From NCBI RefSeq assembly GCF_013141865.1, contig NZ_RCST01000001.1, positions 4,216,001 through 4,280,000 on the forward strand: DNA of 64,000 nucleotides. Reading direction: 5' to 3'. This document shows positions 54,163 through 62,819 of this stretch, in pieces. Both the position numbers and the translations under genes were made by a program. The notes under the pieces are model-generated. The model had not been told where the DNA came from. It saw nothing but the letters and a program-made list of their open reading frames with translations, and made no database searches. Origin of the DNA: Methylomonas sp. ZR1. GTDB taxonomy: Bacteria > Pseudomonadota > Gammaproteobacteria > Methylococcales > Methylomonadaceae. The stretch's first letter is position 1; each line of letters starts with the position of its first letter.

Positions 54163-55722
54163 ATGACATCGCAATTGAATTCTTATATGAAACATCTGCA
54201 CCAGGACTTACCGGCCGGTATCGTGGTCTTTCTGGTGGCTTTACCGTTATGCCTGGGGGTTGCGCTAGCCTCCGGTGCGCCGTTGTTCTCCGGCATTATC
54301 GCCGGCTTGGTGGGCGGCATTCTGGTTTCCTGGGCGAGCGGCTCGCAATTAAGCGTTTCCGGACCGGCAGCCGGATTGACGGTTATCGTCTTCGAAGCCA
54401 TCGAAACCTTGGGCGGCTTTGGTGGTTTTTTACTCAGCGTGGTGCTGGCCGGCGGCTTGCAAATAATTCTGGGCTATTTAAAAGCTGGGGTAATTGGCGC
54501 ATTTTTTCCGGCTTCGGTGATTAAAGGCATGCTGGCGGCGATTGGTTTGATTTTGATTATCAAGCAAACGCCGCATGCCACCGGTTACGATACCAGCTTC
54601 GAAGGCGATGAAAGTTATATGCAGGAGAGCGCTGAATCCAGCTTCTTCGAATTGTCCGAAGCCTTGGAAGCGATTACCCCCGGCGTTACCATCGTCAGTG
54701 CCGTGGCACTATTGATTTTGGTGGTCTGGGATTCCGGGTTTATCAAGCAGTTCAAGCTTTTAAAGTTAATTCCCGGTCCGTTGCTGGCGGTGATTTGGGG
54801 TGTCGGTTTCAACGCTCTGGCAGTGCGTTTTGCCCCGGAAATGATGATTGGCGAAAAGCACTTGGTGTCGCTTCCCGAGTTGGGCAGTGCCGCCAACTTT
54901 ATCAACCAATTGCGTCTACCGGATTTCAGTTATTTCAGTAACCCGAAAATTTACAGCGTGGCGGTGACCATTGCGATTATCGCCAGCCTGGAAACCTTGC
55001 TGAGCATAGAGGCGGTCGATAAATTGGACCCGCACAAACGGGTTGCGCCGACCAATCGGGAGCTGAAAGCGCAGGGCCTGGGCAACATGGTCAGCGGCTT
55101 GATGGGCGGCCTACCGATTACCGCCGTGATCGTACGTAGTTCGGCCAATATCAATGCCGGGGGCCAGACCAGAATCGCGTCATTCTTACACGGCGTTTTG
55201 CTATTGGTCAGTGTGCTGTTTTTTGCGAAATATTTGAATATGATTCCGTTGGCCTGTTTGGCGGCAATTCTGCTGCAAACCGGCTACAAACTGGCGAAGC
55301 CGGCGTTGTTCGTGGAGTTTTATCGCAAGGGCTGGAATCAGTTCGCGCCTTTTGCGATTACCGTGGTGGCGATTTTATTCACTGACCTGTTGTTGGGTAT
55401 CGCGATTGGTATGGCGGCTGGATTCTACTTCGTCTTGAAAGCCAACTTCCACGCGGCGATTACCTTGACTCAGCACGGCGATCATTATTTGTTGCGCTTA
55501 CATAAAGATGTCTCCTTCTTGAATAAAGCCTTGCTACGTAAGCATCTATCTGCCGTAACCGATGACTGCGAATTGCTGATTGACGGCTCCAAAGCGTTGT
55601 TCATCGATCAAGACATCATTGAAACCATCGCGGATTTTCTGCTGGCCGCGCCGGACCGCGGTATTAATGTGGAAATCCAGGGCTTTAGCGTCTCGTGCGA
55701 CGTGTCTTCGTCCGCTCACTGA
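54163..55722 (+). CDS. SulP-family anion (bicarbonate) transporter with STAS domain
   Basis: A 519-residue membrane protein. The transporter domain (about 15-420) begins with DLPAGIVVFLVALPLCLGVALASGAPLF and includes the SGPAAGLTVIV turn and NRELKAQGLGNMVSGLMGG. A short STAS domain (about 440-515, LHKDVSFLNKALLRKHL) is cytoplasmic. SulP proteins carry sulfate, bicarbonate or other anions; BicA of cyanobacteria is the model for sodium-dependent bicarbonate uptake. The adjacent carbonic anhydrase and Dab genes favour bicarbonate. Substrate choice cannot be proved from sequence. Confidence 0.88.
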   Translation: MTSQLNSYMKHLHQDLPAGIVVFLVALPLCLGVALASGAPLFSGIIAGLVGGILVSWASGSQLSVSGPAAGLTVIVFEAIETLGGFGGFLLSVVLAGGLQIILGYLKAGVIGAFFPASVIKGMLAAIGLILIIKQTPHATGYDTSFEGDESYMQESAESSFFELSEALEAITPGVTIVSAVALLILVVWDSGFIKQFKLLKLIPGPLLAVIWGVGFNALAVRFAPEMMIGEKHLVSLPELGSAANFINQLRLPDFSYFSNPKIYSVAVTIAIIASLETLLSIEAVDKLDPHKRVAPTNRELKAQGLGNMVSGLMGGLPITAVIVRSSANINAGGQTRIASFLHGVLLLVSVLFFAKYLNMIPLACLAAILLQTGYKLAKPALFVEFYRKGWNQFAPFAITVVAILFTDLLLGIAIGMAAGFYFVLKANFHAAITLTQHGDHYLLRLHKDVSFLNKALLRKHLSAVTDDCELLIDGSKALFIDQDIIETIADFLLAAPDRGINVEIQGFSVSCDVSSSAH

Positions 55723-55765
55723 TACAAAGTCAATTTCTTTAAACCGCTACAAATGGAAAGTTGCT

Positions 55766-55806
55766 AATCGGTTTCGGAAAACGCCGTGCCGCGAAACCGA
55801 TTTTTT
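55766..55806 (+). terminator. Intrinsic terminator after the SulP gene
   Basis: An 11-bp perfect stem AATCGGTTTCG (55766-55776) / CGAAACCGATT (55792-55802) is followed by a T6 run (55801-55806). This closes the carbon-uptake transcript. It is the clearest rho-independent terminator in the window. Confidence 0.8.
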
Positions 55807-55832
55807 GACGCATGAATTTCGAATATTTTTGC

Positions 55833-55860
55833 TAGCGGAGTCTAATTGCTAAACTCCGCT
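55833..55860. terminator. Second hairpin downstream of SulP
   Basis: AGCGGAGT (55834-55841) and ACTCCGCT (55853-55860) form an 8-bp stem flanked by T-rich text on the left and GCTAAAAA on the right. It could back up the first terminator or work in both directions. The lack of an immediate T-run makes it weaker. Confidence 0.4.
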
Positions 55861-55901
55861 TTGCTAAAAATCCGTTCAATCACCTTTTGAAATCTTAGCC
55901 C

Positions 55902-55907
55902 TATAAT
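55902..55907 (+). promoter_or_regulatory. Candidate -10 element for the acylase gene
   Basis: A consensus TATAAT at 55902-55907 lies 65 nt before the ATG at 55972, just past two hairpins. No good -35 is seen at 16-18 bp, so an activator may be needed or the match may be chance. Confidence 0.35.
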
Positions 55908-55971
55908 AGCCGGGGCAGTTGGCGACTTTCTCCGCGCCAATTTTTCCAATCTCCCCGAGGCTATATCAACC

Positions 55972-58338
55972 ATGTCCAAAAAGCGCGTTGCCTCCCTGTC
56001 GATTGCCGGTGTTATTGTCGGTGGAATTGCTTTGGTAACAGGGCTGTTGCTGGCATCGCTACCCGCCGAAAATGGCGAAGTAGTTTTACCCGGCCTTTCC
56101 AGTCAAGCCACCGCCAAAAGCGATACATTCGGTGTGCCGGAAATCGAAGCAACCCAGCGGGAAGACGCCTATCGCGTGCTGGGCTACTTGCATGCCCGCG
56201 ACCGATTGTTTCAGATGGAATTGATGCGCAGCAAAAGCGCCGGACGCCTGGCCGAATTGTTCGGCGCCAAGGCACTGGACGCGGACCGCAAGCAACGTGT
56301 CTATCAAATGGATCGCGCCGCGCAACGCATCGTTGCCGATTTGCCCCCGGCTCAGCGTTTGACGCTGCAAGCTTATGTCGACGGCGTGAATCAATTCATC
56401 GGCACTGCCCGTGTTCTACCGCCGGAATTTCTGGCGCTGCGCCACCGTCCCGAGCCTTGGCGCCCTGAAGACAGCATCCTCGTCGAGTTGGCAATGTTTC
56501 AAACCCTGAACGGCCAGGAACAGGACGAGCGCATGGTCAGCGTCATGGCCCGCGCGCTGCCTCAGGAGCTGGTGACCTTCTTGACGCCGGATACCGATCC
56601 CTATGCCAAGGCATTAATCGGCGGCAGCCTACCGCGCCGCTTTAATCCGTCAATCCCGCTTGCCGCACTGGCCAGCCTGCCCGGCACCGATTCAACGTTG
56701 GCCCTCAATCAAGCGGTCGATGCCGAAAACGTGGTATCCGGGTCCAACAACTGGGTGGTTGCCGGCAGCAAAACCCGCGATGGCCGGGCGATGATCGCCA
56801 GCGATATGCACTTGGCGCTAAATGTGCCCAACATCTGGTACCGCGCCGATCTGAGTTATGGCAATCGCCATATTTACGGCGTGACCTTACCTGGTGCTCC
56901 TGCCGTAATCCTGGGTGGCAACGATGATGTGGCCTGGGGCTTTACCAATGTCACCGGCGACTTTCTGGATTTGATCCGCCTGGAAACTGATCCCGCCCAT
57001 CCCGGCCAATATCGCACGCCGCACGGCTGGCAAGCGTTTACCGAACACCAGGAAACCATTCGGATTAAAGGCGAACCTGACGTGACGCTGACCTTACGCG
57101 ACAGCGAGTGGGGACCGGTGTCCGATCAGGACTTGCTGGGCCAACCCGTGGTGATCAAATGGACTGCGCTGGAACCGCACTTTGTGGACCTGGGCCTGAT
57201 GGATATGGACCAAGCCCGCAATACCCAGCAAGCCATGGCGGTGATGAATCGATTCGGCGGACCGCCGCAGAACGTAGTGATTGCTGATCGTGACGGCCAT
57301 ATCGCCTGGACTTACATGGGCCGCTTCCCCAAACGCCGCGGATTCGACGGCCTGATCAGCCAGTCGTGGGCCGACGGCAAGCTTGCTTGGGATGGTTCTA
57401 TCCCTCCCGATGAATTGCCGCGCCTGTTCGATCCGGCGGACGGTTTTATCGTCACAGCCAACAATCGTACTCTGGGGCGGGATTACCCCTATGTGATCGG
57501 CCATAACTGGTCCTTGAGCTATCGGGCGCACCGGATTGAAGAGTTGCTGAAAAATCGCGACGGCCTGACCGAGCCGGATTTGCTGGCAATCCAATTGGAT
57601 ACCCGCAGTGAAATTCTGGCGTTTTACCAGCAATTGGCGCTGGACGCTCTGAGCAATCCGAGCGCGGCGGACGACAGCTTGCAAAAAGCCCGCAACGCCA
57701 TCGCCGCATGGGACGGTTACATGAAAACCGGCAGCATAGGCGCGCCAATCTTGAGTGAATTCCGCACCCGCCTGGCCGGCGCAGTGTTTGAAAAAGTGGT
57801 GGCGGCCGGCCAAAGGCTGGACCCGCAATTTCGTTACGCCTGGCGGGAAATGGAAACGCCGCTGCGGCAATTATTGACGCAACGGCCCAAAGGCGTGCTG
57901 AACCCGCGTTATCAAGACGATTGGCAGGCGATGATCGTGGCAACCTTGCGGCAAACCGTGCAAGCGCTGCGTGAGAAATATCCTGCTGTCGAGCCCAATC
58001 AACTGACCTGGGGCATGACCCACCCGGTTAATTTACGCCACCCGTTCAGCAAAGTGGCGTCTGCTTTGAGCGGCGTGCTGGACATGCCCGCCTTCGACAG
58101 CGACGGCTGCGCCAGCGTTTGCGTCAAGGTCATGGACAACGCCCATGGCGCCAGCGAACGGCTGGTGCTGTCGCCGTCGCACCCGGAAAACGCCCTGTTC
58201 CACATGCCGGGCGGCCAGTCCGGCCACCCTCTATCGGCACATTACCGCGACCAGCAGGATTATTGGCGGGATGGCGTGGCCTTGCCAATGAAGTCGGCGG
58301 CGGCTGGGGATGTGTTGCGTTTCGTGCCACGGTTATAG
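55972..58338 (+). CDS. Penicillin-acylase-family Ntn hydrolase (periplasmic)
   Basis: A 788-residue precursor: an N-terminal signal or anchor helix (about 8-30), an alpha chain with VLGYLHARDRLFQMELMR, then a linker cleaved before Ser258 in VVSGSNNWVV, which becomes the N-terminal nucleophile of the beta chain. Further family motifs are GVTLPGAPAVILGGNDDVAWGFTN and IVTANNR. Members cleave penicillins, acyl-homoserine lactones or other N-acyl amides; the sequence does not tell which. It stands alone with its own upstream gap. The next gene is on the other strand. Confidence 0.9.
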   Translation: MSKKRVASLSIAGVIVGGIALVTGLLLASLPAENGEVVLPGLSSQATAKSDTFGVPEIEATQREDAYRVLGYLHARDRLFQMELMRSKSAGRLAELFGAKALDADRKQRVYQMDRAAQRIVADLPPAQRLTLQAYVDGVNQFIGTARVLPPEFLALRHRPEPWRPEDSILVELAMFQTLNGQEQDERMVSVMARALPQELVTFLTPDTDPYAKALIGGSLPRRFNPSIPLAALASLPGTDSTLALNQAVDAENVVSGSNNWVVAGSKTRDGRAMIASDMHLALNVPNIWYRADLSYGNRHIYGVTLPGAPAVILGGNDDVAWGFTNVTGDFLDLIRLETDPAHPGQYRTPHGWQAFTEHQETIRIKGEPDVTLTLRDSEWGPVSDQDLLGQPVVIKWTALEPHFVDLGLMDMDQARNTQQAMAVMNRFGGPPQNVVIADRDGHIAWTYMGRFPKRRGFDGLISQSWADGKLAWDGSIPPDELPRLFDPADGFIVTANNRTLGRDYPYVIGHNWSLSYRAHRIEELLKNRDGLTEPDLLAIQLDTRSEILAFYQQLALDALSNPSAADDSLQKARNAIAAWDGYMKTGSIGAPILSEFRTRLAGAVFEKVVAAGQRLDPQFRYAWREMETPLRQLLTQRPKGVLNPRYQDDWQAMIVATLRQTVQALREKYPAVEPNQLTWGMTHPVNLRHPFSKVASALSGVLDMPAFDSDGCASVCVKVMDNAHGASERLVLSPSHPENALFHMPGGQSGHPLSAHYRDQQDYWRDGVALPMKSAAAGDVLRFVPRL

Positions 58339-58491
58339 AGCCAATGTGGGTGCTCTGTCCCTCATACTTACACTATTAACCTGGTTGCCCCTGTCACTGG
58401 TGTTCTCTGATGCTCAAGCATTGATGAACGGCTTTCTCAAAAATCTGTAAAAAGTGTGTCGGAGTTGTTGCTTCCTGGACATTGAACGTCG

Positions 58492-59535
58492 TCACGACAA
58501 ATCACCCAACTCCTGTTCAATTTCCTCAATACTAGGCAAACTGGTTTGCAATTCGGCTGGCAAAGCTTCAACTAATTGATACTCAGCCACGCCAATCGGC
58601 CTGTTGGTATCGCGCAAAGCATATTCGGCGACGATCCGGTTTTGGGTTTTGCATAACAATAAGCCGATGGTTGGCTGGTCGTGCTCGGATTTCAGTTGCG
58701 CATCTACCGCCGTCAGGTAAAAGCTCAATTGTCCGGTGTGTTCCGGCTTGAAAGCACCGGTCTTGAGTTCCACCACCACGTAGCAGCGCAGCTTCAGGTG
58801 GTAAAACAACAAGTCGATGAAAAAATCGTCGCCACCTACTTCCAGATGATACTGCCGGCCGACGAAAGCAAAGCCGGCGCCAAGTTCGATCAGAAAACGG
58901 GTGATATGCTGAACCAGCGCGTTTTCGATCTCCCGCTCGTCGGCTTCCTGGCCGATGCCGAGAAAATCGAACAAGTAAGGGTCTTTCAAGGATTCGCGGG
59001 CCAAATCCGAATGGGGCTTTGGTAAATTGGCTTCGAAATTGGTGACAGCATTTCCTTCCCGTTCCAATAAACGGGTTTCGATGTGGATGTTCAACACATT
59101 GCGCGACCAAGCGTATTCGATAGCCCGCTCGGCGTAGCGCTTACGGTTTTCAGCGTCTTTTAGTTTGCTGAGTAACACCAAGTTATGACCCCAGGGCAAT
59201 CGTCCAACAAGCTGTTGGACAATTTCGGCATCGGGCCAAGCTTCAGCGAAAGCGCGCATATACATCAAGTTGGCGCGCGAAAAGCCTTTCATGTCCGGAA
59301 ACGCGGTGCGCAAATCGTGCGATAGCCGTTCGATTACTTTAGCTCCCCAACCTTGTTGCGCTTGCCGTTCCAATATGTCGCGACCGATTTGCCAATACAG
59401 CAAAATCAATTCGCGATTGACGGATAAGGCCGCGCGTTGCTGGGCGGAATGAATGCGAGTTTTGAGTTCGGTTAGCCAGTCGGTGTAGCCGGTGGGTGTG
59501 TCGATTAGCGATGCTGGTTTGATTTGCTCGTTCAC
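58492..59535 (-). CDS. DUF1016 / YhcG-type PDDEXK nuclease-domain protein
   Basis: A 347-residue protein starting with GTG at 59535 (VNEQIKPASL). The GTG overlaps the HNH gene stop (GTGA) and is preceded by AGGAG at ideal distance; the frame's upstream 35 codons are inside the HNH gene. The N-terminal DUF1016 helices contain LLYWQIGRDILERQ, GFSRANLMYMRAFAEAWP and LPWGHNLVLL. The C-terminal PDDEXK fold has Asp241 (FFIDLLFYH) and Glu256-x-Lys258 (VVVELKTG), then QLSFYL. YhcG-like genes often sit in type I restriction loci. Here it forms an operon with the ATPase and HNH genes. Confidence 0.88.
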   Translation of the reverse strand: MNEQIKPASLIDTPTGYTDWLTELKTRIHSAQQRAALSVNRELILLYWQIGRDILERQAQQGWGAKVIERLSHDLRTAFPDMKGFSRANLMYMRAFAEAWPDAEIVQQLVGRLPWGHNLVLLSKLKDAENRKRYAERAIEYAWSRNVLNIHIETRLLEREGNAVTNFEANLPKPHSDLARESLKDPYLFDFLGIGQEADEREIENALVQHITRFLIELGAGFAFVGRQYHLEVGGDDFFIDLLFYHLKLRCYVVVELKTGAFKPEHTGQLSFYLTAVDAQLKSEHDQPTIGLLLCKTQNRIVAEYALRDTNRPIGVAEYQLVEALPAELQTSLPSIEEIEQELGDLS

Positions 59536-60644
59536 AGCAACTCCTGAATGATTTGCGCCAATTGGCAATCTTTCTGATATTGCAAGGCGGCAGCCTGACG
59601 AATCGAGCGTTCTTCTTGACCTATATTCTTCCTGGCCCAAATAATTGAATCGTCGAGCAACTCACCAATCTCGGCTTCATCGGGTGTTTGTCCCCGAAAT
59701 CTATCCTGAAACGCTTTGGAAACGAATACCGATACACCTCTACCATCCATTTTTTCATTCACGTCGTTTGACCAACGCGCTTCGAGATCAAGTGTATTAA
59801 CTAACGTTTGAGCGCGTTTCGGCACCGCTCCATCACGAATTTCGATAGACACCCGCATCGGATGCTCTGGCGACTGCTTGGCGACAACGGAAATTAACGA
59901 AGCGCCGCTAAGTAAAGAAGGATGATAGGTTCCGCGAATTCCGGCCTCGTCGGCGTTACCCATGGGGGTTTTATCCAGCTTCCAGGTTTCATTACAACCC
60001 TTGCAGGAAGCAAACAAATTGGCTGGATGAATCGCCAAATGCGGCCATTTGGATTTTGGGAAGAAGTGCTCGCAATCGTTGGCGTCGGCTTTGGTGCCGA
60101 TTTCGCCTAAAGGACCGTCGCAGTAACCACAAATGCCAAGACTTTGAGGGCGGTATGCCTGCATAATTTTGGCACGGGTCATATCGCCATGGCTCAAGCC
60201 GAAAGTGTCTTTAGGGAACCCCTTTTCCGAAGCCAACCAGTCGTAAAACGGTTCGGCAACCGCCTTAACCGGGTCAAGCCACGCTGTAAAAACGCCCGGA
60301 AATTTCAATTCCAAGCTCGAATCGTGCCAATGTTGATGAAATGCCGCGTCATGCTCTATAGCGTTAGCGACTTGATTTGCTTGCAACGGCTCAGATCGGG
60401 CTTTGTCTGCCAAGACGTCCAGGGAATTGCCAAATTGAGTGCGCTTATCCGGTTTTCCCAGACGGCGAGCGCCAAACCAACTCAGCAGTTTGGAGTTTTT
60501 ACCGAATAAGGTTTCCAAATCCTCTTTGGTCACTTGACCTGCCGGCGGCGTGCGCAACAGCCAAAACAGTAATTTCAACTTGACTTGATAAACCTTGTTC
60601 AAATCCTCGAACTCGGAAGCAGGCAACTCACGCTTGTGCAACAT
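59532..60644 (-). CDS. HNH endonuclease, PtuB-like partner of the AAA ATPase
   Basis: A 370-residue protein. The N-terminal 165 residues are of unknown fold. The HNH/zinc-finger core is CGYC (172-175), DCEHFFPKSKWPHL (190-203, with His193 as the likely base), PANLF, and CKGC (214-217). A C-terminal helical region follows. It overlaps the ATPase gene by 17 nt and the DUF1016 gene by 4 nt. An HNH nuclease encoded right after an ABC-type ATPase is the Septu (PtuA/PtuB) arrangement. The size is larger than typical PtuB, so the label is tentative. It probably cuts nucleic acid when released or triggered by the ATPase. Confidence 0.8.
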   Translation of the reverse strand: MLHKRELPASEFEDLNKVYQVKLKLLFWLLRTPPAGQVTKEDLETLFGKNSKLLSWFGARRLGKPDKRTQFGNSLDVLADKARSEPLQANQVANAIEHDAAFHQHWHDSSLELKFPGVFTAWLDPVKAVAEPFYDWLASEKGFPKDTFGLSHGDMTRAKIMQAYRPQSLGICGYCDGPLGEIGTKADANDCEHFFPKSKWPHLAIHPANLFASCKGCNETWKLDKTPMGNADEAGIRGTYHPSLLSGASLISVVAKQSPEHPMRVSIEIRDGAVPKRAQTLVNTLDLEARWSNDVNEKMDGRGVSVFVSKAFQDRFRGQTPDEAEIGELLDDSIIWARKNIGQEERSIRQAAALQYQKDCQLAQIIQELL

Positions 60645-62652
60645 TGCCGTCCTCTTTCAATAAGCGCCGCCACGCACGCTTTAGCTCCACCTGAAAATAG
60701 CCGGGGCCGGTTTGCCGGATGAAGGCTTCCAGCACCGCTTGCATCGTCAAAGGCCACTCGGCGCCGAAATGTTCGGCAAAATGGACGATGCTATCTAGCG
60801 TCTGGCGGACACCGACTTTAGTCATGGCTGGTTCGGTGACCGAAACAACTTTCCAAACCTGATCGACAATATCGTTGTTAAGGCTGGTATTTTCGCCGGC
60901 CCAACTCGGTTCAATCCGGTCAGCCAGCGTCGCGGCCGCAATCAAAACTTCCAAAATCCGGCTCGCACGGCGGCCCACGGTATCGGGCGCACCGAAAATA
61001 TCGCGCAACGGATGATCGCCGGTGGCGCCGAAGGTATGAATATCGTTGTCCAATATGCGGATCACCGAATGCGATGCAGTCGCGGAATTGTCGTCAACCG
61101 CGCGCTCCAAAACCACCAATTCGTCTTTCAAGGCATCCGTCAATACCAAGGCGGCATGCGTGGCGACTATCACCTCGCATGAAGTTTTACCCAATGCAGC
61201 ATCAACCACGGACACCACATCGCGCTTCCACAGGTCGTTAAAATGCGTCTCCGGCTCGTCCAATAACAGCAATGAATCGTGCTGGCCTTCCAATAAATGA
61301 AACAAGGCCATCCGGCCCAAAACCATTTGCTCGCCGTCGGATAATTCTTCGTAACGTAATACGCCGACATCGTTTTCAACGACGTCACGATCCGCCGATT
61401 CATCCGGCTTGGGGGAGCGGCGCAAGCGCAATTCGACATCATCGAACAAACCGGCTTGGTGTAGCTCCACCAGCTTGCTGAACGACTCGAAATCAGTGGC
61501 GTTTTCGCCGCCCAATAATCCAGTTAAAGCGCCGCCTTGCGTGCCGCTGTTTTGTAAATCGTCATTGAAAGTCTCGCCATAACCGCTGAACTCCCCCCGC
61601 AAATCGAAATGCAGCGTTCGCCTAGCTTCGGTCGGGTGCGGCTCGGTAATCACCTCGCCGGCACACATCAGCCAATCGTGGGCAATTTCCAGCACACGAT
61701 TGCGCCGCCAAACTTCGGGTTGCAAGCGACAACGGAAAGCCACCGAAACCAAATGATGCCAACCGCCGCGTCTCAGCATTTCTTGTAACGCTGAACGATA
61801 TTCGCCATCCCGGCCACCGATCTTGGCCAGCAAGCCATTAAGCACCGGCAAGTTAGGATTATCATCGGTATCGACAAACGCTTGAGGCAAAGCGACGACC
61901 AACAAAGCGCACTTCAATAATGCCGGCGTCAACAGAATCGGCCGGCGGAATAGATCGCTTGCTGGCGAGATGTCGCCTAGACCACTATCAACTGCGCTGA
62001 TCGGGCCAGTCAGATTTTGACTAGCCAACTCCAAAGTCGTATTCCAACCCGGCGGCCGTTCCATATCGTTAGGTTCGTCATTCAAGCTGAAGGATTCCTC
62101 GCTATCTTGGCCGACTGAACTTCGGTTCCAAATCGCTTGCCAGGGCGCTATCGCGCCGGTGGTATAGGCCAAAACGGCATTAGGCAGAGCCATCAATGGC
62201 GGGGTGCTTGCTTGACTAGGCCATCCTCCCGGCGCAATTAGCGGTGACATATTGGGTACGAATGTTTCGCCAAAAATTTTAAACGAACAGTGCTCAATTA
62301 ATCCTTCAAATAACTCAATTGGGCTATTGTCTTCAAAAGCAAATCGCTCACGTATCCAAAGACTCGATTCCGTGCGTTTACCCGGACAATGCAGAAACAA
62401 TGTCCGGTGATTGGCCGTATCTTTTTGACCCAATTCGTAAACCAAACTGACCGGAAAGGGCGGCACGCGCTGTTCTGACAACGCTAAAAACACCTCGGCC
62501 AAGGCGCGCAGCAAATTGGATTTACCGCTGCCGTTGACGCCGACTACAAAACGAATCGCGCAATCGCGTTGCAGCGGCGAACCGCTGGCGAACAACACTT
62601 TGATGTCGTTGATCGGTGGGTAGTCTCGCAGATGTAGATAACGCAGTTTCAT
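60628..62652 (-). CDS. Restriction-system-associated ABC-type AAA ATPase, PtuA-like
   Basis: A 674-residue ATPase with a RecF/SMC-like head: Walker A GVNGSGKSN (38-46), signature ELSDGEQMVLGRMALFHLL (about 438-456), Walker B LLLLDEPETHF with Asp465-Glu466, and the switch histidine in VIVATHAALVL. The long middle part lacks an obvious coiled coil. The type matches ATPases found next to type I restriction genes and resembles PtuA of Septu and other ATPase-nuclease defence pairs. It would sense phage and license the HNH partner. All catalytic motifs are intact. Confidence 0.85.
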   Translation of the reverse strand: MKLRYLHLRDYPPINDIKVLFASGSPLQRDCAIRFVVGVNGSGKSNLLRALAEVFLALSEQRVPPFPVSLVYELGQKDTANHRTLFLHCPGKRTESSLWIRERFAFEDNSPIELFEGLIEHCSFKIFGETFVPNMSPLIAPGGWPSQASTPPLMALPNAVLAYTTGAIAPWQAIWNRSSVGQDSEESFSLNDEPNDMERPPGWNTTLELASQNLTGPISAVDSGLGDISPASDLFRRPILLTPALLKCALLVVALPQAFVDTDDNPNLPVLNGLLAKIGGRDGEYRSALQEMLRRGGWHHLVSVAFRCRLQPEVWRRNRVLEIAHDWLMCAGEVITEPHPTEARRTLHFDLRGEFSGYGETFNDDLQNSGTQGGALTGLLGGENATDFESFSKLVELHQAGLFDDVELRLRRSPKPDESADRDVVENDVGVLRYEELSDGEQMVLGRMALFHLLEGQHDSLLLLDEPETHFNDLWKRDVVSVVDAALGKTSCEVIVATHAALVLTDALKDELVVLERAVDDNSATASHSVIRILDNDIHTFGATGDHPLRDIFGAPDTVGRRASRILEVLIAAATLADRIEPSWAGENTSLNNDIVDQVWKVVSVTEPAMTKVGVRQTLDSIVHFAEHFGAEWPLTMQAVLEAFIRQTGPGYFQVELKRAWRRLLKEDGNVAQA

Positions 62653-62674
62653 TGAGGATCTCGCTACAAATAAC

Positions 62675-62752
62675 TTCCCCCTTTGAAAAAGGGGGATTAA
62701 GGGGGATTTATTTAAAAAATCTCCCCCAACCCCTCTTTTTCAAAGAGGGGGG
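62675..62752. repeat. Palindromic repeat between hsdS and the ATPase gene
   Basis: About 78 bp of G/C runs form a large imperfect inverted repeat: the left arm CCCCCTTTGAAAAAGGGGG then ATTAAGGGGGATTT, an AT centre, and the right arm AAATCTCCCCCAACCCCTC then TTTTTCAAAGAGGGG. Each arm also folds on itself. Sequences of this type recur in many bacterial genomes as small non-coding mobile repeats; I could not search for copies. It could weaken readthrough from hsdS into the ATPase gene. Confidence 0.7.
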
Positions 62753-62819
62753 CAACAATCTTGTGATTCGGAACAATCCATGTTCCGGCAAGTGCTTTAT
62801 TGTCATGTCTTAAGCTCGC

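Noticed and set aside
58339..58491. Attachment site or tRNA at the border of the defence module
   Set aside because: I looked for a tRNA-like fold and direct repeats matching elsewhere in the window and found neither.
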